Of a stretch of DNA of 64,000 nt, positions 25,171-33,705 are shown piece by piece. Origin of the DNA: UBA3478 sp038134285 (GTDB lineage Bacteria; Bacteroidota; Bacteroidia; Flavobacteriales; Flavobacteriaceae); assembly GCA_038134285.1 (NCBI GenBank), contig JAYPUW010000004.1, positions 131,441 to 195,440 of the forward strand, given 5' to 3'. Both the position numbers and the translations under genes were made by a program. Each line of letters starts with the position of its first letter. Within the stretch, counting starts at the first letter, position 1. Below the pieces are notes generated by a model. The model saw only the letters and a list, made by a program, of their open reading frames with translations. It did no database searches and was not told the DNA's origin.

Positions 25171-26481
25171 TTAAGAATTAGGCTTTAATGCTGCATTGTA
25201 GGTCGCTAAGCACCGTTCCCTGGCCATCTTGTGATCTACCATGGGGCTCGGATAGGTGAGCTCCTGATGTTCAGGTACCCATTTTTTGATGTATTTCAGT
25301 TGTTTGTCAAACTTTTGAATTTGGATAGTGGGATTAAATATTCTGAAATAAGGTGCTGCATCTACTCCAGATCCTGCTGCCCACTGCCAATTTCCGACAT
25401 TACTTGCCAATTCAAAATCGAATAATTTCTTCGCAAAATAAGCCTCACCCCAACGCCAATCGATGAGTAAGTGTTTACATAGAAAACTCGCAGTGAGCAT
25501 ACGAACCCGATTGTGCATATATCCGGTTAAATTGAGCTCTCTCATCCCTGCATCTACCAAAGGGTACCCCGTGTTTCCGGAACACCATTTTTCAAAATCG
25601 TCACGGCTGTTGCTCCACTTTATTTGGTCGTAGGGAGCCTTAAAACTTTGACTTACCGTTTTCGGAAAATGCCATAGAATTTGTTGAAAGAATTCACGCC
25701 AAATGAGCTCGCTTAAAAAGGTATGGTTCTTGGCTTTATAAGCGGATTGCACTACGGATCGAGTAGAGACCGTTCCGAATCGCAAATGCGTTCCGAGTTT
25801 AGAAGTTCCATCGGCGTCCATAAAGTTTCGAGTAGCTTCATAGGCTTCAATGCGCTGCGATGAGAGATTGTACTGTGGTGCCTTAAGTAAGGCGACCTTT
25901 TTATTGAAATCCTCTAGGTGTGAAACTCGATAAGGAGTAAATGTTAATGGATTTAGGCGATTTAATAAAGTCGAAGTATCGTAAGTCTCGCAATGCTGCT
26001 CTGGATCAAACTGAATCAACCATCTATGTTTGTAGGGGGTAAAAACGACGTAGGGGCTATGATCGTCTTTTACAATTTCATCACGCTCGAAGATTACATG
26101 ATCCTTGGGCCGGTGAAAGGCAATCCCTTTTGCCGTACAGAGGTCATAAATCTTCTTGTCTCTAAGACGGGCATAGGGCTCATAATCGGCATTGGTGTAT
26201 AAGGCGTCTATTTTAATTTCTTCAAAAAGTGCTTTAAAAATGGTCTCCGGATCACCCTTGTAATATCTAATGAGTTGTTGCCCTCCAAGTGATTGATTAA
26301 GGTATTCTAAAGTCTCGTAAATGAAGGTGAGACGATGGTCGTCTTCTTCTAACTCATCTATGATGGTTTCGTCGAAAATAAAGAGAGGAAACACCTTGTC
26401 ATTTTCAGAGAGTGCTTTGAATAATCCGTGATTGTCTTCTAATCTTAGATCTCTTCTAAACCAAAATACCGCTTTCTTCAT
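25171..26481 (-). CDS. phrB: Cryptochrome/photolyase family protein, probably class I CPD photolyase
   Basis: A 436-residue protein with the N-terminal alpha/beta antenna domain (FWFRRDLRLEDNHGL) and the C-terminal FAD domain. It contains TGYPLVDAGMRELNLTGYMHNRVRM, WRWGEAYFA, GNWQWAAGSGVDAAPYFRIFNP. These match bacterial class I CPD photolyases, which repair cyclobutane pyrimidine dimers using blue light. DASH cryptochrome is the alternative, but the length and motifs fit photolyase better. It is the third gene of a tight run with SRPBCC and SDR genes (4-base and 2-base gaps). Confidence 0.88.
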   Translation of the reverse strand: MKKAVFWFRRDLRLEDNHGLFKALSENDKVFPLFIFDETIIDELEEDDHRLTFIYETLEYLNQSLGGQQLIRYYKGDPETIFKALFEEIKIDALYTNADYEPYARLRDKKIYDLCTAKGIAFHRPKDHVIFERDEIVKDDHSPYVVFTPYKHRWLIQFDPEQHCETYDTSTLLNRLNPLTFTPYRVSHLEDFNKKVALLKAPQYNLSSQRIEAYEATRNFMDADGTSKLGTHLRFGTVSTRSVVQSAYKAKNHTFLSELIWREFFQQILWHFPKTVSQSFKAPYDQIKWSNSRDDFEKWCSGNTGYPLVDAGMRELNLTGYMHNRVRMLTASFLCKHLLIDWRWGEAYFAKKLFDFELASNVGNWQWAAGSGVDAAPYFRIFNPTIQIQKFDKQLKYIKKWVPEHQELTYPSPMVDHKMARERCLATYNAALKPNS

Positions 26482-26485
26482 AAGA

Positions 26486-27172
26486 CTAAACGCTTAACGA
26501 TGATTTTCCGCCATCAACGCCTAAAATTTGGCCGGTAATCCAAGAATTCTTTTCGTCTAGTAAAAAAGATACGGCAGAGGCCAGCTCATCAGCATTTCCA
26601 ATACGTTTTAAGGGGTGCCTGTCGGCTATCATTTCAACCTTTTTTTCATTATTTAAAAGTCTTGAGGCAAGTGGTGTGTCTACGATCGAAGGTGCGATTG
26701 CATTTACACGAACCTTTGGGGCCAACTCTGCGGCTAAAGCTCTGGTAAACCCTTCAATCGCCCCTTTTGCAGCTGAGATAGAACTGTGAAAGGGCATACC
26801 TGTTTGGACAGCAACCGTTGAAAAGAACACCATGCTACTTTGTTCGCTCATCTGATTTAAAATGGCTTTGACCGTAGCAACTAATCCAAAGAAATTTAAC
26901 TCCATTTCTTCTTTAAATTGCTCTAGTTTGAGCATAGAAAGGGGTTTTAGATTAATACTTCCGGGTAGATAAACAAATTTGTCAATCGTTCCGAGCGCCT
27001 GTAATGCCTCAAAATTGGGCTGAAGCACATCGTAGGGAAGGTGCTGAATGTTCGGATGTGAAAACGTTGGTGCCGTGCGCGACGCAACTGTAATGAGATG
27101 TGTTTCACTTAGGTTTTTAATGAGTTCTAGTCCGATTCCTTTAGATCCTCCTATACACAGTAATTTTTTCAT
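26486..27172 (-). CDS. SDR-fold oxidoreductase-like protein without the catalytic Tyr
   Basis: A 228-residue short-chain dehydrogenase-like protein with the cofactor motif GGSKGIG (8-14), S118, K136 and the C-terminal ITGQILGVDGG. The catalytic YxxxK has Ile at the tyrosine position (I132, in SSISAAKG). Similar flavobacterial proteins near photolyase genes seem to have the same change, so it is probably a subfamily trait and not damage. A non-reductase role or different chemistry is possible. It sits between the SRPBCC and photolyase genes and is surely cotranscribed with them. Confidence 0.82.
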   Translation of the reverse strand: MKKLLCIGGSKGIGLELIKNLSETHLITVASRTAPTFSHPNIQHLPYDVLQPNFEALQALGTIDKFVYLPGSINLKPLSMLKLEQFKEEMELNFFGLVATVKAILNQMSEQSSMVFFSTVAVQTGMPFHSSISAAKGAIEGFTRALAAELAPKVRVNAIAPSIVDTPLASRLLNNEKKVEMIADRHPLKRIGNADELASAVSFLLDEKNSWITGQILGVDGGKSSLSV

Positions 27173-27174
27173 AA

Positions 27175-27684
27175 TCAGTCGCTTAACGGTTTTAAGGTGA
27201 GTTGGTAATCTAGATGTGTTTCGTTTTGGATGAGTAAATCGAGTTGTTCTTTTCTATAGGCAAATGCCTTCAAAAGCGCCCTTCGAACATAGAGATTATA
27301 GAGTACTGTTCCCAAAAACCCGAAGGGTAATTCGTAGTAAATTTCATCTTCGATAGTACATCCCTTGCTTTCTGCATTTTTGACGATCCGATGTTCGTGA
27401 ATCCAAGAGCTGTAAGGGCCTTTGAGTTGTGTATCACAAAATCTTTGTGGAGGATCAAATGCGCTTATTTCACTAACCCACAGGGTCTTGAAGAAGGGTA
27501 GTGGTCTTATAGAATAGACTAGAATGCTTCCCATAGACAAAGGTTTGTGAGGATCTCCTAAGAACTTAAATCTCATTTTAGGAGGAGTCATTCGCTCCAA
27601 ATTCGTAACATCATTCAAGAAGTCCCACGCCTCTAGTGGTTCAAGACGCGTTTCATGTACTACATTAAGTCGAAACCATGGCAT
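27175..27684 (-). CDS. SRPBCC family (ligand-binding-like) protein
   Basis: A 169-residue protein with the START/Bet-v1-type fold: an N-terminal strand ending VHETRLEPLEAWDFLND, then LERMTPPKMRFKF, and a long C-terminal helix. Homologues (COG4276-like) are found with photolyases in many bacteria, and their ligand is unknown. It is the first gene of the SRPBCC-SDR-photolyase run. A -7 box ends four bases before its ATG, predicting a leaderless mRNA. Confidence 0.8.
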   Translation of the reverse strand: MPWFRLNVVHETRLEPLEAWDFLNDVTNLERMTPPKMRFKFLGDPHKPLSMGSILVYSIRPLPFFKTLWVSEISAFDPPQRFCDTQLKGPYSSWIHEHRIVKNAESKGCTIEDEIYYELPFGFLGTVLYNLYVRRALLKAFAYRKEQLDLLIQNETHLDYQLTLKPLSD

Positions 27685-27688
27685 GACT

Positions 27689-27696
27689 CAAAGATA
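27689..27696 (-). promoter_or_regulatory. -7 promoter element for the photolyase operon
   Basis: Minus-strand TATCTTTG, exact TAnnTTTG match, separated from the SRPBCC ATG by only AGTC. No -33 TTG seen at the expected distance, so a different sigma factor or an activator may be involved. Confidence 0.55.
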
Positions 27697-27733
27697 CATC
27701 TTGTTTAACTTTTATATTGAATAATTAAACAAA

Positions 27734-28330
27734 TTAATCTTCAATCCATTCTTTCAAAAGGGAGTACAAGAGATGGGTAGGAAGTCCCATTACGTTGAAA
27801 TAAGAGCCCATGAGTTTTTTCACCCCTATAAAACCGATCCAGTCTTGAATGCCATAGGCCCCTGCCTTATCCATTACTTCGTGGTGTGCAACGTAGTAAT
27901 GTATTTCTTCTTTGCTTAGCGTTTTAAAACACACTTGGGTGCAATCGACCTCAGAGCACATTTGTTTTCGGTCGCTAATGCTTATGGCCGAATACACCTC
28001 ATGCGTTTTGCCCGATAAAAAGGATAGCATTTCAATGGCCTCTTCAGAAGTCTGGGGTTTTTCAAGAGATCGATCATCGCACCACACCACAGTATCACTT
28101 GTGATCAATAGTTCATTTTTAAGTAGTTCAGGTTGTAGAGCCCTGGCCTTTAGTTCGGCGAGATAGGTAGCAATAGCTCCCGCCTTTAATTGACTCGGAT
28201 ACGTTTCATCAACGCTACTAGCTCTTTGACTGAAGGTTAAGCCAAGATCTTTTAGAAGGGCAGCTCTTCGGGGTGAGTTTGAGCCTAGAACTAGTTTGAG
28301 CTGTTTATGCGCTAGTTGTTCCGCTATCAT
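27734..28330 (-). CDS. maf: Maf family nucleotide pyrophosphatase
   Basis: A 198-residue Maf/HAM1-fold protein with the signatures GSNSPRRAALL, VDETYP, ITSDTVVW and the C-terminal GSYFNVMGLPTHLLY. YhdE-type Maf proteins hydrolyse dTTP/UTP and modified nucleotides to monophosphates. It overlaps the kdsC-like gene by 26 bases; no later in-frame start is usable, so the overlap is real. Last gene of a DUF2520-kdsC-maf operon. Confidence 0.9.
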   Translation of the reverse strand: MIAEQLAHKQLKLVLGSNSPRRAALLKDLGLTFSQRASSVDETYPSQLKAGAIATYLAELKARALQPELLKNELLITSDTVVWCDDRSLEKPQTSEEAIEMLSFLSGKTHEVYSAISISDRKQMCSEVDCTQVCFKTLSKEEIHYYVAHHEVMDKAGAYGIQDWIGFIGVKKLMGSYFNVMGLPTHLLYSLLKEWIED

Positions 28331-28832
28331 GCTTCCAATCTCCTTTTACCTTCATTACTTGTTCGATGACTTCCCTGACGCAGCCTTCTCCGCCTTTAAA
28401 AGGCGAAACATGGTCTGCAATAGTCCTTATCTCTTGAACTGCATCTGCTGGACAGGTGGCTAAATGACAATACTGCATGGCGTCTAAATCCGGAATGTCA
28501 TCACCCATATAAAGGACGTGTTCAGCACTTATATTGTGGGTTTCAAAATGCTCCTTAAGAACCTCTAACTTGTGATGTGCTCCGAGGTAAATGGAGTGAA
28601 TCCCAAGATCTTGCAAACGTGTTTTTACTTGGGTATTGGTTCCGCCAGTAATCACAACGACTTCATATCCAGCATTTAGAGCTTGTTTGAGGGCGTATCC
28701 ATCCTTGACGCTCATCTTGCGCACGAGCTCGCCATTAGAGTCTAAGTATAACGATCCATCGGTCATTACACCGTCTACGTCGAATACAAAGCAACGAATA
28801 ACATGTAGCTCTTCTTTAAAGCTCTTTTTCAT
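28305..28832 (-). CDS. KdsC-like HAD phosphatase
   Basis: A 175-residue C0-type HAD phosphatase with motif I FDVDGVMTDG, motif II VITGG and motif III MGDDIPDLDAM. The family includes 3-deoxy-D-manno-octulosonate-8-phosphate phosphatase (KdsC), which makes KDO for lipopolysaccharide. The kdsA/kdsB genes are not here, so the substrate is inferred from family. It overlaps DUF2520 by 17 bases and maf by 26 bases. Confidence 0.85.
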   Translation of the reverse strand: MKKSFKEELHVIRCFVFDVDGVMTDGSLYLDSNGELVRKMSVKDGYALKQALNAGYEVVVITGGTNTQVKTRLQDLGIHSIYLGAHHKLEVLKEHFETHNISAEHVLYMGDDIPDLDAMQYCHLATCPADAVQEIRTIADHVSPFKGGEGCVREVIEQVMKVKGDWKHDSGTTSA

Positions 28833-29574
28833 ATAGCTGTTGAATTGAGGTAGTCATTGAGTTGTATAGTTCAAGCAAATTTAGGTGGTCCTTTAGTAAT
28901 ACTCTATGCTTTTCAAGTGTTTTGAGATCGTTTCTTTTGGCAGGACCTGATTGCGTTTCAACAGCACTTGATTGAAGTGTACTGATCAAAGACCCCTTTA
29001 ACATGGGTTTGATCCATTCGAAATCAAGTCCTTGCTCGCTGCAATACCTTTCGCTCAAAGCATACATGTGATTACTGAAATTCTGACTAATGACAGCGGC
29101 CAAATGCAATTTAGCCCTAGAATCACTTGAGAGAGGAATCACTTTAGACGAGAGCGCTTTGGCCATCTGTTCAAGTACTGTTTGACTCTCTTCAGAAGTT
29201 GCTTCAATAAAAAAGGGAGTGCTTTTTAGCTCGGTCGCGAGGGTCTTATTGAAACTGTTGAGAGGGTAGAAAACCCCTGAATCTCCGACTGTTCTTTGTA
29301 TTAAAGGTGTTATACCACTGCAGTGGGCTACTATTCCTTTGAAGCCATTTAAACGTTCGTACAGCGCTATAATGTGGTCATCGGGTACTGCCAAAAGGAT
29401 CAAATCGCTTTGTAAGACCTTCTCCCACTGTGTGATCCAATACCTTCCGAAGTGAGTTGCATCATCTTTATTTCTGCCGAAAACACCTTGAAAGGCTATA
29501 GAGGGCAGTGAACTCATGGCCGAAAAGAGGCTTCTAGAAAGTGCACCTGAACCAATTATAGAGACTGAGATCAT
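28816..29574 (-). CDS. DUF2520 / NADP-binding Rossmann-fold protein
   Basis: A 252-residue protein with an N-terminal Rossmann dinucleotide motif (SIIGSGALSRSL) and the C-terminal DUF2520 helical domain (ISQNFSNHMYALSERYC). It resembles 6-phosphogluconate/pyrroline-carboxylate reductase-like proteins, but no reaction is known. First gene of the run to kdsC and maf. It is divergent from ccsBA across 73 bases. Confidence 0.85.
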   Translation of the reverse strand: MISVSIIGSGALSRSLFSAMSSLPSIAFQGVFGRNKDDATHFGRYWITQWEKVLQSDLILLAVPDDHIIALYERLNGFKGIVAHCSGITPLIQRTVGDSGVFYPLNSFNKTLATELKSTPFFIEATSEESQTVLEQMAKALSSKVIPLSSDSRAKLHLAAVISQNFSNHMYALSERYCSEQGLDFEWIKPMLKGSLISTLQSSAVETQSGPAKRNDLKTLEKHRVLLKDHLNLLELYNSMTTSIQQLYEKEL

Positions 29575-29620
29575 AAGAACAATTGACCCTCGAAACTAGT
29601 GTTTTTAGGTCAAAAGGTGA

Positions 29621-29628
29621 TAATTTTG
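29621..29628 (+). promoter_or_regulatory. -7 promoter element for ccsBA
   Basis: TAATTTTG, exact TAnnTTTG match, 19 bases before the ccsBA ATG. GTTTTT about 15 bases upstream is a poor -33 candidate. Confidence 0.5.
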
Positions 29629-29647
29629 CTAGCCAAAGAATCGGTGC

Positions 29648-32600
29648 ATGCGTTCGTTCTCGCTTTTAAAATTTCTTGTTTCAACACGTTTAATGGCTGT
29701 TCTCTTTATTGCTTTTGCCCTAGCAATGGCAGTGGGAACCTTTATGGAGAGCATGTACTCGACCGCCACCGCGCGTATCTACATTTACAACGCGCGTTGG
29801 TTTGAGTTAATGATGTTGTTGTTTGTGATCAACTTTATCGGAAACATCAATAGATATAAGCTATGGAAGTTGAGTAAATGGCCCCTTTTAGCGTTACACT
29901 TATCGTGGATTTTAATCATTCTTGGGGCAGTTGTTACGCGTTATGTCAGCTTTGAAGGTATGATGCCAATTGCTGAGGGCGAAGCTTCTTCGAGTTTCTA
30001 TTCTGATAAGACCTTTCTTACGGCCTACATCGATGGAGATTTAGAGGGGTCTCGTAAGCGAAAAGTGCTCGAAGACGCCATGATTTTTAGTGCTGAAGGA
30101 CGCAAGTCATCCCTTCCTTGGTCTACCAAGTTCGGAAGTACTCCAGTTGAAATCAAGTATGTTGATTTCATACCAAATGCGGTTGAAGGGGTGGTTGAAG
30201 ATACTGCTGCTCCATACATTTTAAAGATTGTTGAATCAGGTGAAGGAGCAAGGCACGACCATTTCATTCAAGAAGGTGAGGTGGCCAATATCCACAATGT
30301 CTTGTTCTCGTTCAATCAGCCTACGCCAGGCGCCATTGAGATTAGCTTCGACGGTAATACTTATGGGATTAAATCGCCTTTTGACGCGCAGTTTATGCGC
30401 ATGGCGGATCAATTTCAAGGACAGCTAAAGGCAGAAGAGCATAACGAGTTACTTCTAAGATCGCTCTATACTATCGGTGAATTTGGTTTTGTGATCCCAG
30501 ACCCTGCAATTCGCGGAATGGTTGATGTAGTAGAGGCGGATAAAGACAGTGTTGAAGAAACAAAAGAAGCTCTAGTAATAGAACTGGATGTTGCTGGAAA
30601 CTCAAAGAGAGTGACCTTGATGGGAGGGCAGGGATACACCGACTTTCAGCCTTCATTTGAATGGGAAGGTTTAACGTTTACCATGCGATACGGTTCGAAA
30701 GAATACGAACTGCCTTTTGCTATCAAGTTGAAAGATTTTATCGCAGAAAAATATCCGGGAACAGAAGCGAATTACGCTTCGTTTATGAGTAGAATCGAAG
30801 TAAAAGATGACCCTTCATTTGATTACGATATCTACATGAACCACGTACTTGACCACAAAGGCTATCGCTTTTTTCAATCGAGTTTCTTTCCGGATGAATC
30901 TGGTACGGTACTTTCAGTGAATCACGATCAATGGGGAACTTGGATCACTTACATTGGTTACTTCTTGTTGTATGCCGGTCTCATGGGCCTCATTTTCTTC
31001 GGTGACACGCGGTTTAAAGTTTTGGCAAAGTCCTTAAAGAAATTAAATCAAAAGAAGTCTGCACTGCTAACGGTTATTTTTCTGGGATTCGGATTAAGCT
31101 CTTGGGGACAAGAAAATCAACTATCGAGTCAGGAGGTCGTTGATTCATTGATCCTTTCTAATGTGGTTTCACAGGAGCACGCGTCGAAGTTCGCTTCACT
31201 GGTTATTCAAGACGATAACGGTCGGATGAAACCCGTACATACCTTTGCTTCTGAACTTTTGCGAAAAATAAGCCTAAGGGATTCATATAAGGGGCTTAGC
31301 GCAGAGCAGGTATTTCTTTCGATGATGCTCTATCCTGGCCTTTGGTACAATACCGAGTTTATTGTGTTAGATAAGAAGGCTCAGAATGACAGTATTCGCT
31401 CTATAATTGGTGTCCCAAAAGCAAAGCGCTATGTCAAGGTGACCGACTTTTTTGATGAAGAAGGAAACAATAAACTGCGGCCTTACCTCGTTGAAGCCTT
31501 TGCTACCAATACTCCAAATAAATTTCAGCAGGATTTTAAGGATGCCTCTAACAGATTGGCTTTGCTCAATCGTGCTTTGAGTGGAGAAATCCTTCGCATT
31601 TTTCCGGTCCCTACAGATGAAAACAATAAGTGGACTTCTGCTTTAGAATATCGCTCAGGCGTGGTTCAGCTTAATGACACCCTGTACGGAAGCTTTGTGG
31701 CCAATTCAATACCGCTCTATCTTCAGTACGTTGATGGAGGGGTGGAAGAAGGGGATTATCAGAAAGCAGATCAGCTATTAGAGAGTTTGAAAAAGAGCCA
31801 ACGTCAGTTGGGCTTTGAAGTGATTCCTGTGGAATCAAAAATTCAAACCGAGATACGCTATAACCGCTGGGATATATTCAATAGACTCTACAAATATTAT
31901 TCGCTTTTTGGAGTGGTGTTGTTTTTCATTGTGGTGGCACGTATCTACAAAGAACGTAAGGCTTTAAGGGTGACGGTTAGTTTTTTTAAAATAACCATTT
32001 ACGTCTTGTTTTTATTGCATACACTCGGACTAGGGGTGCGATGGTATATCAGTGGCCACGCTCCTTGGAGCGATGCCTACGAAAGCATATTGTATGTCTC
32101 ATGGGCTACACTAGGAATTGGATTGTGGTTAGGTAAAAAAAGTGACTTCACTATTGCTTCAAGCGCCTTTGTAAGCGCCATGTTACTCTGGATCGCACAT
32201 CAAAACTGGGTGGATCCTGCAGTAGCCAACCTTCAACCTGTTCTGGATAGTTATTGGTTAATGATTCACGTTGCGGTCATTGTGGGCTCTTATGGACCCT
32301 TAACGGTGGGAATGATTTTAGGGGTGGTAACCCTGATTCTTATGCTACTGAGCAACGCCTCTAATAAAGAACGTGTGAAGCTGTCGATTAAAGAATTGAC
32401 GGTCATTAATGAGCTTTCACTCACCATTGGGCTCATCATGCTCACCATCGGAAACTTCTTGGGAGGTCAATGGGCCAATGAATCTTGGGGACGGTATTGG
32501 GGATGGGATCCTAAAGAAACCTGGGCTTTAATTTCTATTTTGGTGTATGCCTTTGTGCTTCATATGAGACTTGTTCCTGGTCTTAAAGGAATATGGGCCT

Positions 32601-32800
32601 TTAATTTCACAAGTGTAGTGGCATTCTCAAGTATTATGATGACGTACTTTGGAGTAAACTTTTATTTAGTTGGATTACATAGCTATGCCTCTGGTGATCA
32701 GGTAATCACACCTTCGTTCATCTATTACACCGCAGCTGGAGTACTTCTTTTAGGGATTCTTAGCTTTGTTAAATACAAACGGATCTATGGAACAGCTTAA
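29648..32800 (+). CDS. ccsBA: CcsBA, fused cytochrome c biogenesis protein (ResB-CcsA)
   Basis: A 1050-residue inner-membrane protein. The N-terminal ResB/CcsB part has three helices before a large periplasmic domain. The C-terminal CcsA part (about 750-1050) carries the tryptophan-rich WGRYWGWDPKETWALI heme-binding motif and conserved His residues on adjacent helices. System II cytochrome c maturation uses it to export heme and attach it to CxxCH sites. The fusion is typical of Bacteroidota. bshB1 begins 14 bases before its stop. Confidence 0.95.
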   Translation: MRSFSLLKFLVSTRLMAVLFIAFALAMAVGTFMESMYSTATARIYIYNARWFELMMLLFVINFIGNINRYKLWKLSKWPLLALHLSWILIILGAVVTRYVSFEGMMPIAEGEASSSFYSDKTFLTAYIDGDLEGSRKRKVLEDAMIFSAEGRKSSLPWSTKFGSTPVEIKYVDFIPNAVEGVVEDTAAPYILKIVESGEGARHDHFIQEGEVANIHNVLFSFNQPTPGAIEISFDGNTYGIKSPFDAQFMRMADQFQGQLKAEEHNELLLRSLYTIGEFGFVIPDPAIRGMVDVVEADKDSVEETKEALVIELDVAGNSKRVTLMGGQGYTDFQPSFEWEGLTFTMRYGSKEYELPFAIKLKDFIAEKYPGTEANYASFMSRIEVKDDPSFDYDIYMNHVLDHKGYRFFQSSFFPDESGTVLSVNHDQWGTWITYIGYFLLYAGLMGLIFFGDTRFKVLAKSLKKLNQKKSALLTVIFLGFGLSSWGQENQLSSQEVVDSLILSNVVSQEHASKFASLVIQDDNGRMKPVHTFASELLRKISLRDSYKGLSAEQVFLSMMLYPGLWYNTEFIVLDKKAQNDSIRSIIGVPKAKRYVKVTDFFDEEGNNKLRPYLVEAFATNTPNKFQQDFKDASNRLALLNRALSGEILRIFPVPTDENNKWTSALEYRSGVVQLNDTLYGSFVANSIPLYLQYVDGGVEEGDYQKADQLLESLKKSQRQLGFEVIPVESKIQTEIRYNRWDIFNRLYKYYSLFGVVLFFIVVARIYKERKALRVTVSFFKITIYVLFLLHTLGLGVRWYISGHAPWSDAYESILYVSWATLGIGLWLGKKSDFTIASSAFVSAMLLWIAHQNWVDPAVANLQPVLDSYWLMIHVAVIVGSYGPLTVGMILGVVTLILMLLSNASNKERVKLSIKELTVINELSLTIGLIMLTIGNFLGGQWANESWGRYWGWDPKETWALISILVYAFVLHMRLVPGLKGIWAFNFTSVVAFSSIMMTYFGVNFYLVGLHSYASGDQVITPSFIYYTAAGVLLLGILSFVKYKRIYGTA

Positions 32801-33515
32801 ACTGGATATTTTAGTACTTGCGGCTCATCCTGACGATGCTGAGTTGGGAGCGGGAGCAACCATTGCTAAAGAGGTGAGCTTAGGAAAGAAAGTAGGTATA
32901 ATCGATTTTACACGCGGCGAACTAGGAACGAGGGGTACGGTAGAGACTCGTGACAAAGAAAGTGCCATTGCAGCCGAGATTTTGGGCGTTTCTGTTCGAG
33001 AGAATATGAACTTCAGAGATGGTTTTTTTGTCAATGATGAGCACCATCAGTTAGCCGTTATACAGAAAATAAGAAAGTACCGCCCAGAAATTGTTATTTG
33101 CAATGCCGTTTCAGATCGGCATATCGATCACGCTAAGGGAAGTAAATTGGCAAGTGATGCTTGTTTTTTGAGCGGACTTATTAAAATTGAAACGACAGAC
33201 GAAAATGGTAAATCCCAGTCGGCTTGGCGCCCTAGTGCTGTATATCACATGATACAGTGGGTAGATTTAGAACCGGATTTTGTCGTTGATGTATCTCAGC
33301 ATATCGATCAAAAGTTTGAGGCGATCAAGGCTTACGCGACTCAATTCTACGACCCTAAAAGTGATGAGCCAGAAACTCCAATTAGCTCCCAAAACTTTTT
33401 AGAATCTGTACGTTATCGCGCGCAAAATCTAGGAAGGCTTACAGGGGTGGCTTTCGGTGAAGGTTTTACCGTAGAGCGTTATCCGTTAATTGATCGTTTG
33501 GATGCACTAAAATAA
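32787..33515 (+). CDS. bshB1: BshB1, bacillithiol biosynthesis deacetylase
   Basis: A 242-residue LmbE-like (PIG-L) zinc deacetylase with AAHPDDAELG, DFTRGELGTRG and the second-half RHIDHAKGSKLA. It removes the acetyl group from GlcNAc-malate in the second step of bacillithiol synthesis. ATG 32787 is preferred to an upstream TTG at 32766 that would add seven residues and overlap ccsBA further. Its distance from bshA shows the pathway is scattered; bshC is not in the window. Confidence 0.93.
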   Translation: MEQLKLDILVLAAHPDDAELGAGATIAKEVSLGKKVGIIDFTRGELGTRGTVETRDKESAIAAEILGVSVRENMNFRDGFFVNDEHHQLAVIQKIRKYRPEIVICNAVSDRHIDHAKGSKLASDACFLSGLIKIETTDENGKSQSAWRPSAVYHMIQWVDLEPDFVVDVSQHIDQKFEAIKAYATQFYDPKSDEPETPISSQNFLESVRYRAQNLGRLTGVAFGEGFTVERYPLIDRLDALK

Positions 33516-33536
33516 GTGTAGTCGATTGTTTTGATA

Positions 33537-33567
33537 TTGATAAACAATCGAAAATGAACTACATTTG
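33537..33567 (+). promoter_or_regulatory. Promoter of tRNA-His (-33 TTG, -7 TACATTTG)
   Basis: TTG at 33537-33539, 20 bases, then TACATTTG at 33560-33567. This is one of the best complete matches to the Bacteroidota -33/-7 consensus in the window, ending 15 bases before the tRNA. Confidence 0.75.
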
Positions 33568-33582
33568 CCAACCAATTTAAAT

Positions 33583-33657
33583 GGTGGTTGTAGCTCAGTT
33601 GGTTAGAGCGCTAGATTGTGGTTCTAGAGGTCGCCGGTTCGAGCCCGGTCTTCCACC
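33583..33657 (+). tRNA. tRNA-His (anticodon GTG)
   Basis: A 75-base cloverleaf including the histidine-specific G-1 at 33583 opposite C73 at 33657. Anticodon stem CTAGA/TCTAG closes loop TTGTGGT (anticodon GTG). T-arm GCCGG/CCGGT closes with one G-U. The acceptor strands GTGGTTG and CTTCCAC leave T-T mismatches at 5-68 and 6-67. CCA is not encoded. A strong terminator follows directly. Confidence 0.93.
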
Positions 33658-33658
33658 C

Positions 33659-33687
33659 AAAAAAGCCCGCATTGCGGGCTTTTTTTA
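33659..33687. terminator. Bidirectional terminator after tRNA-His
   Basis: AAAAAA-GCCCGC-ATT-GCGGGC-TTTTTTT; a perfect six-base GC stem extended by A-T pairs. It ends tRNA-His on the plus strand and the M28 peptidase gene on the minus strand. Confidence 0.92.
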
Positions 33688-33705
33688 TTCTCTACGCGTT
33701 ATTTG

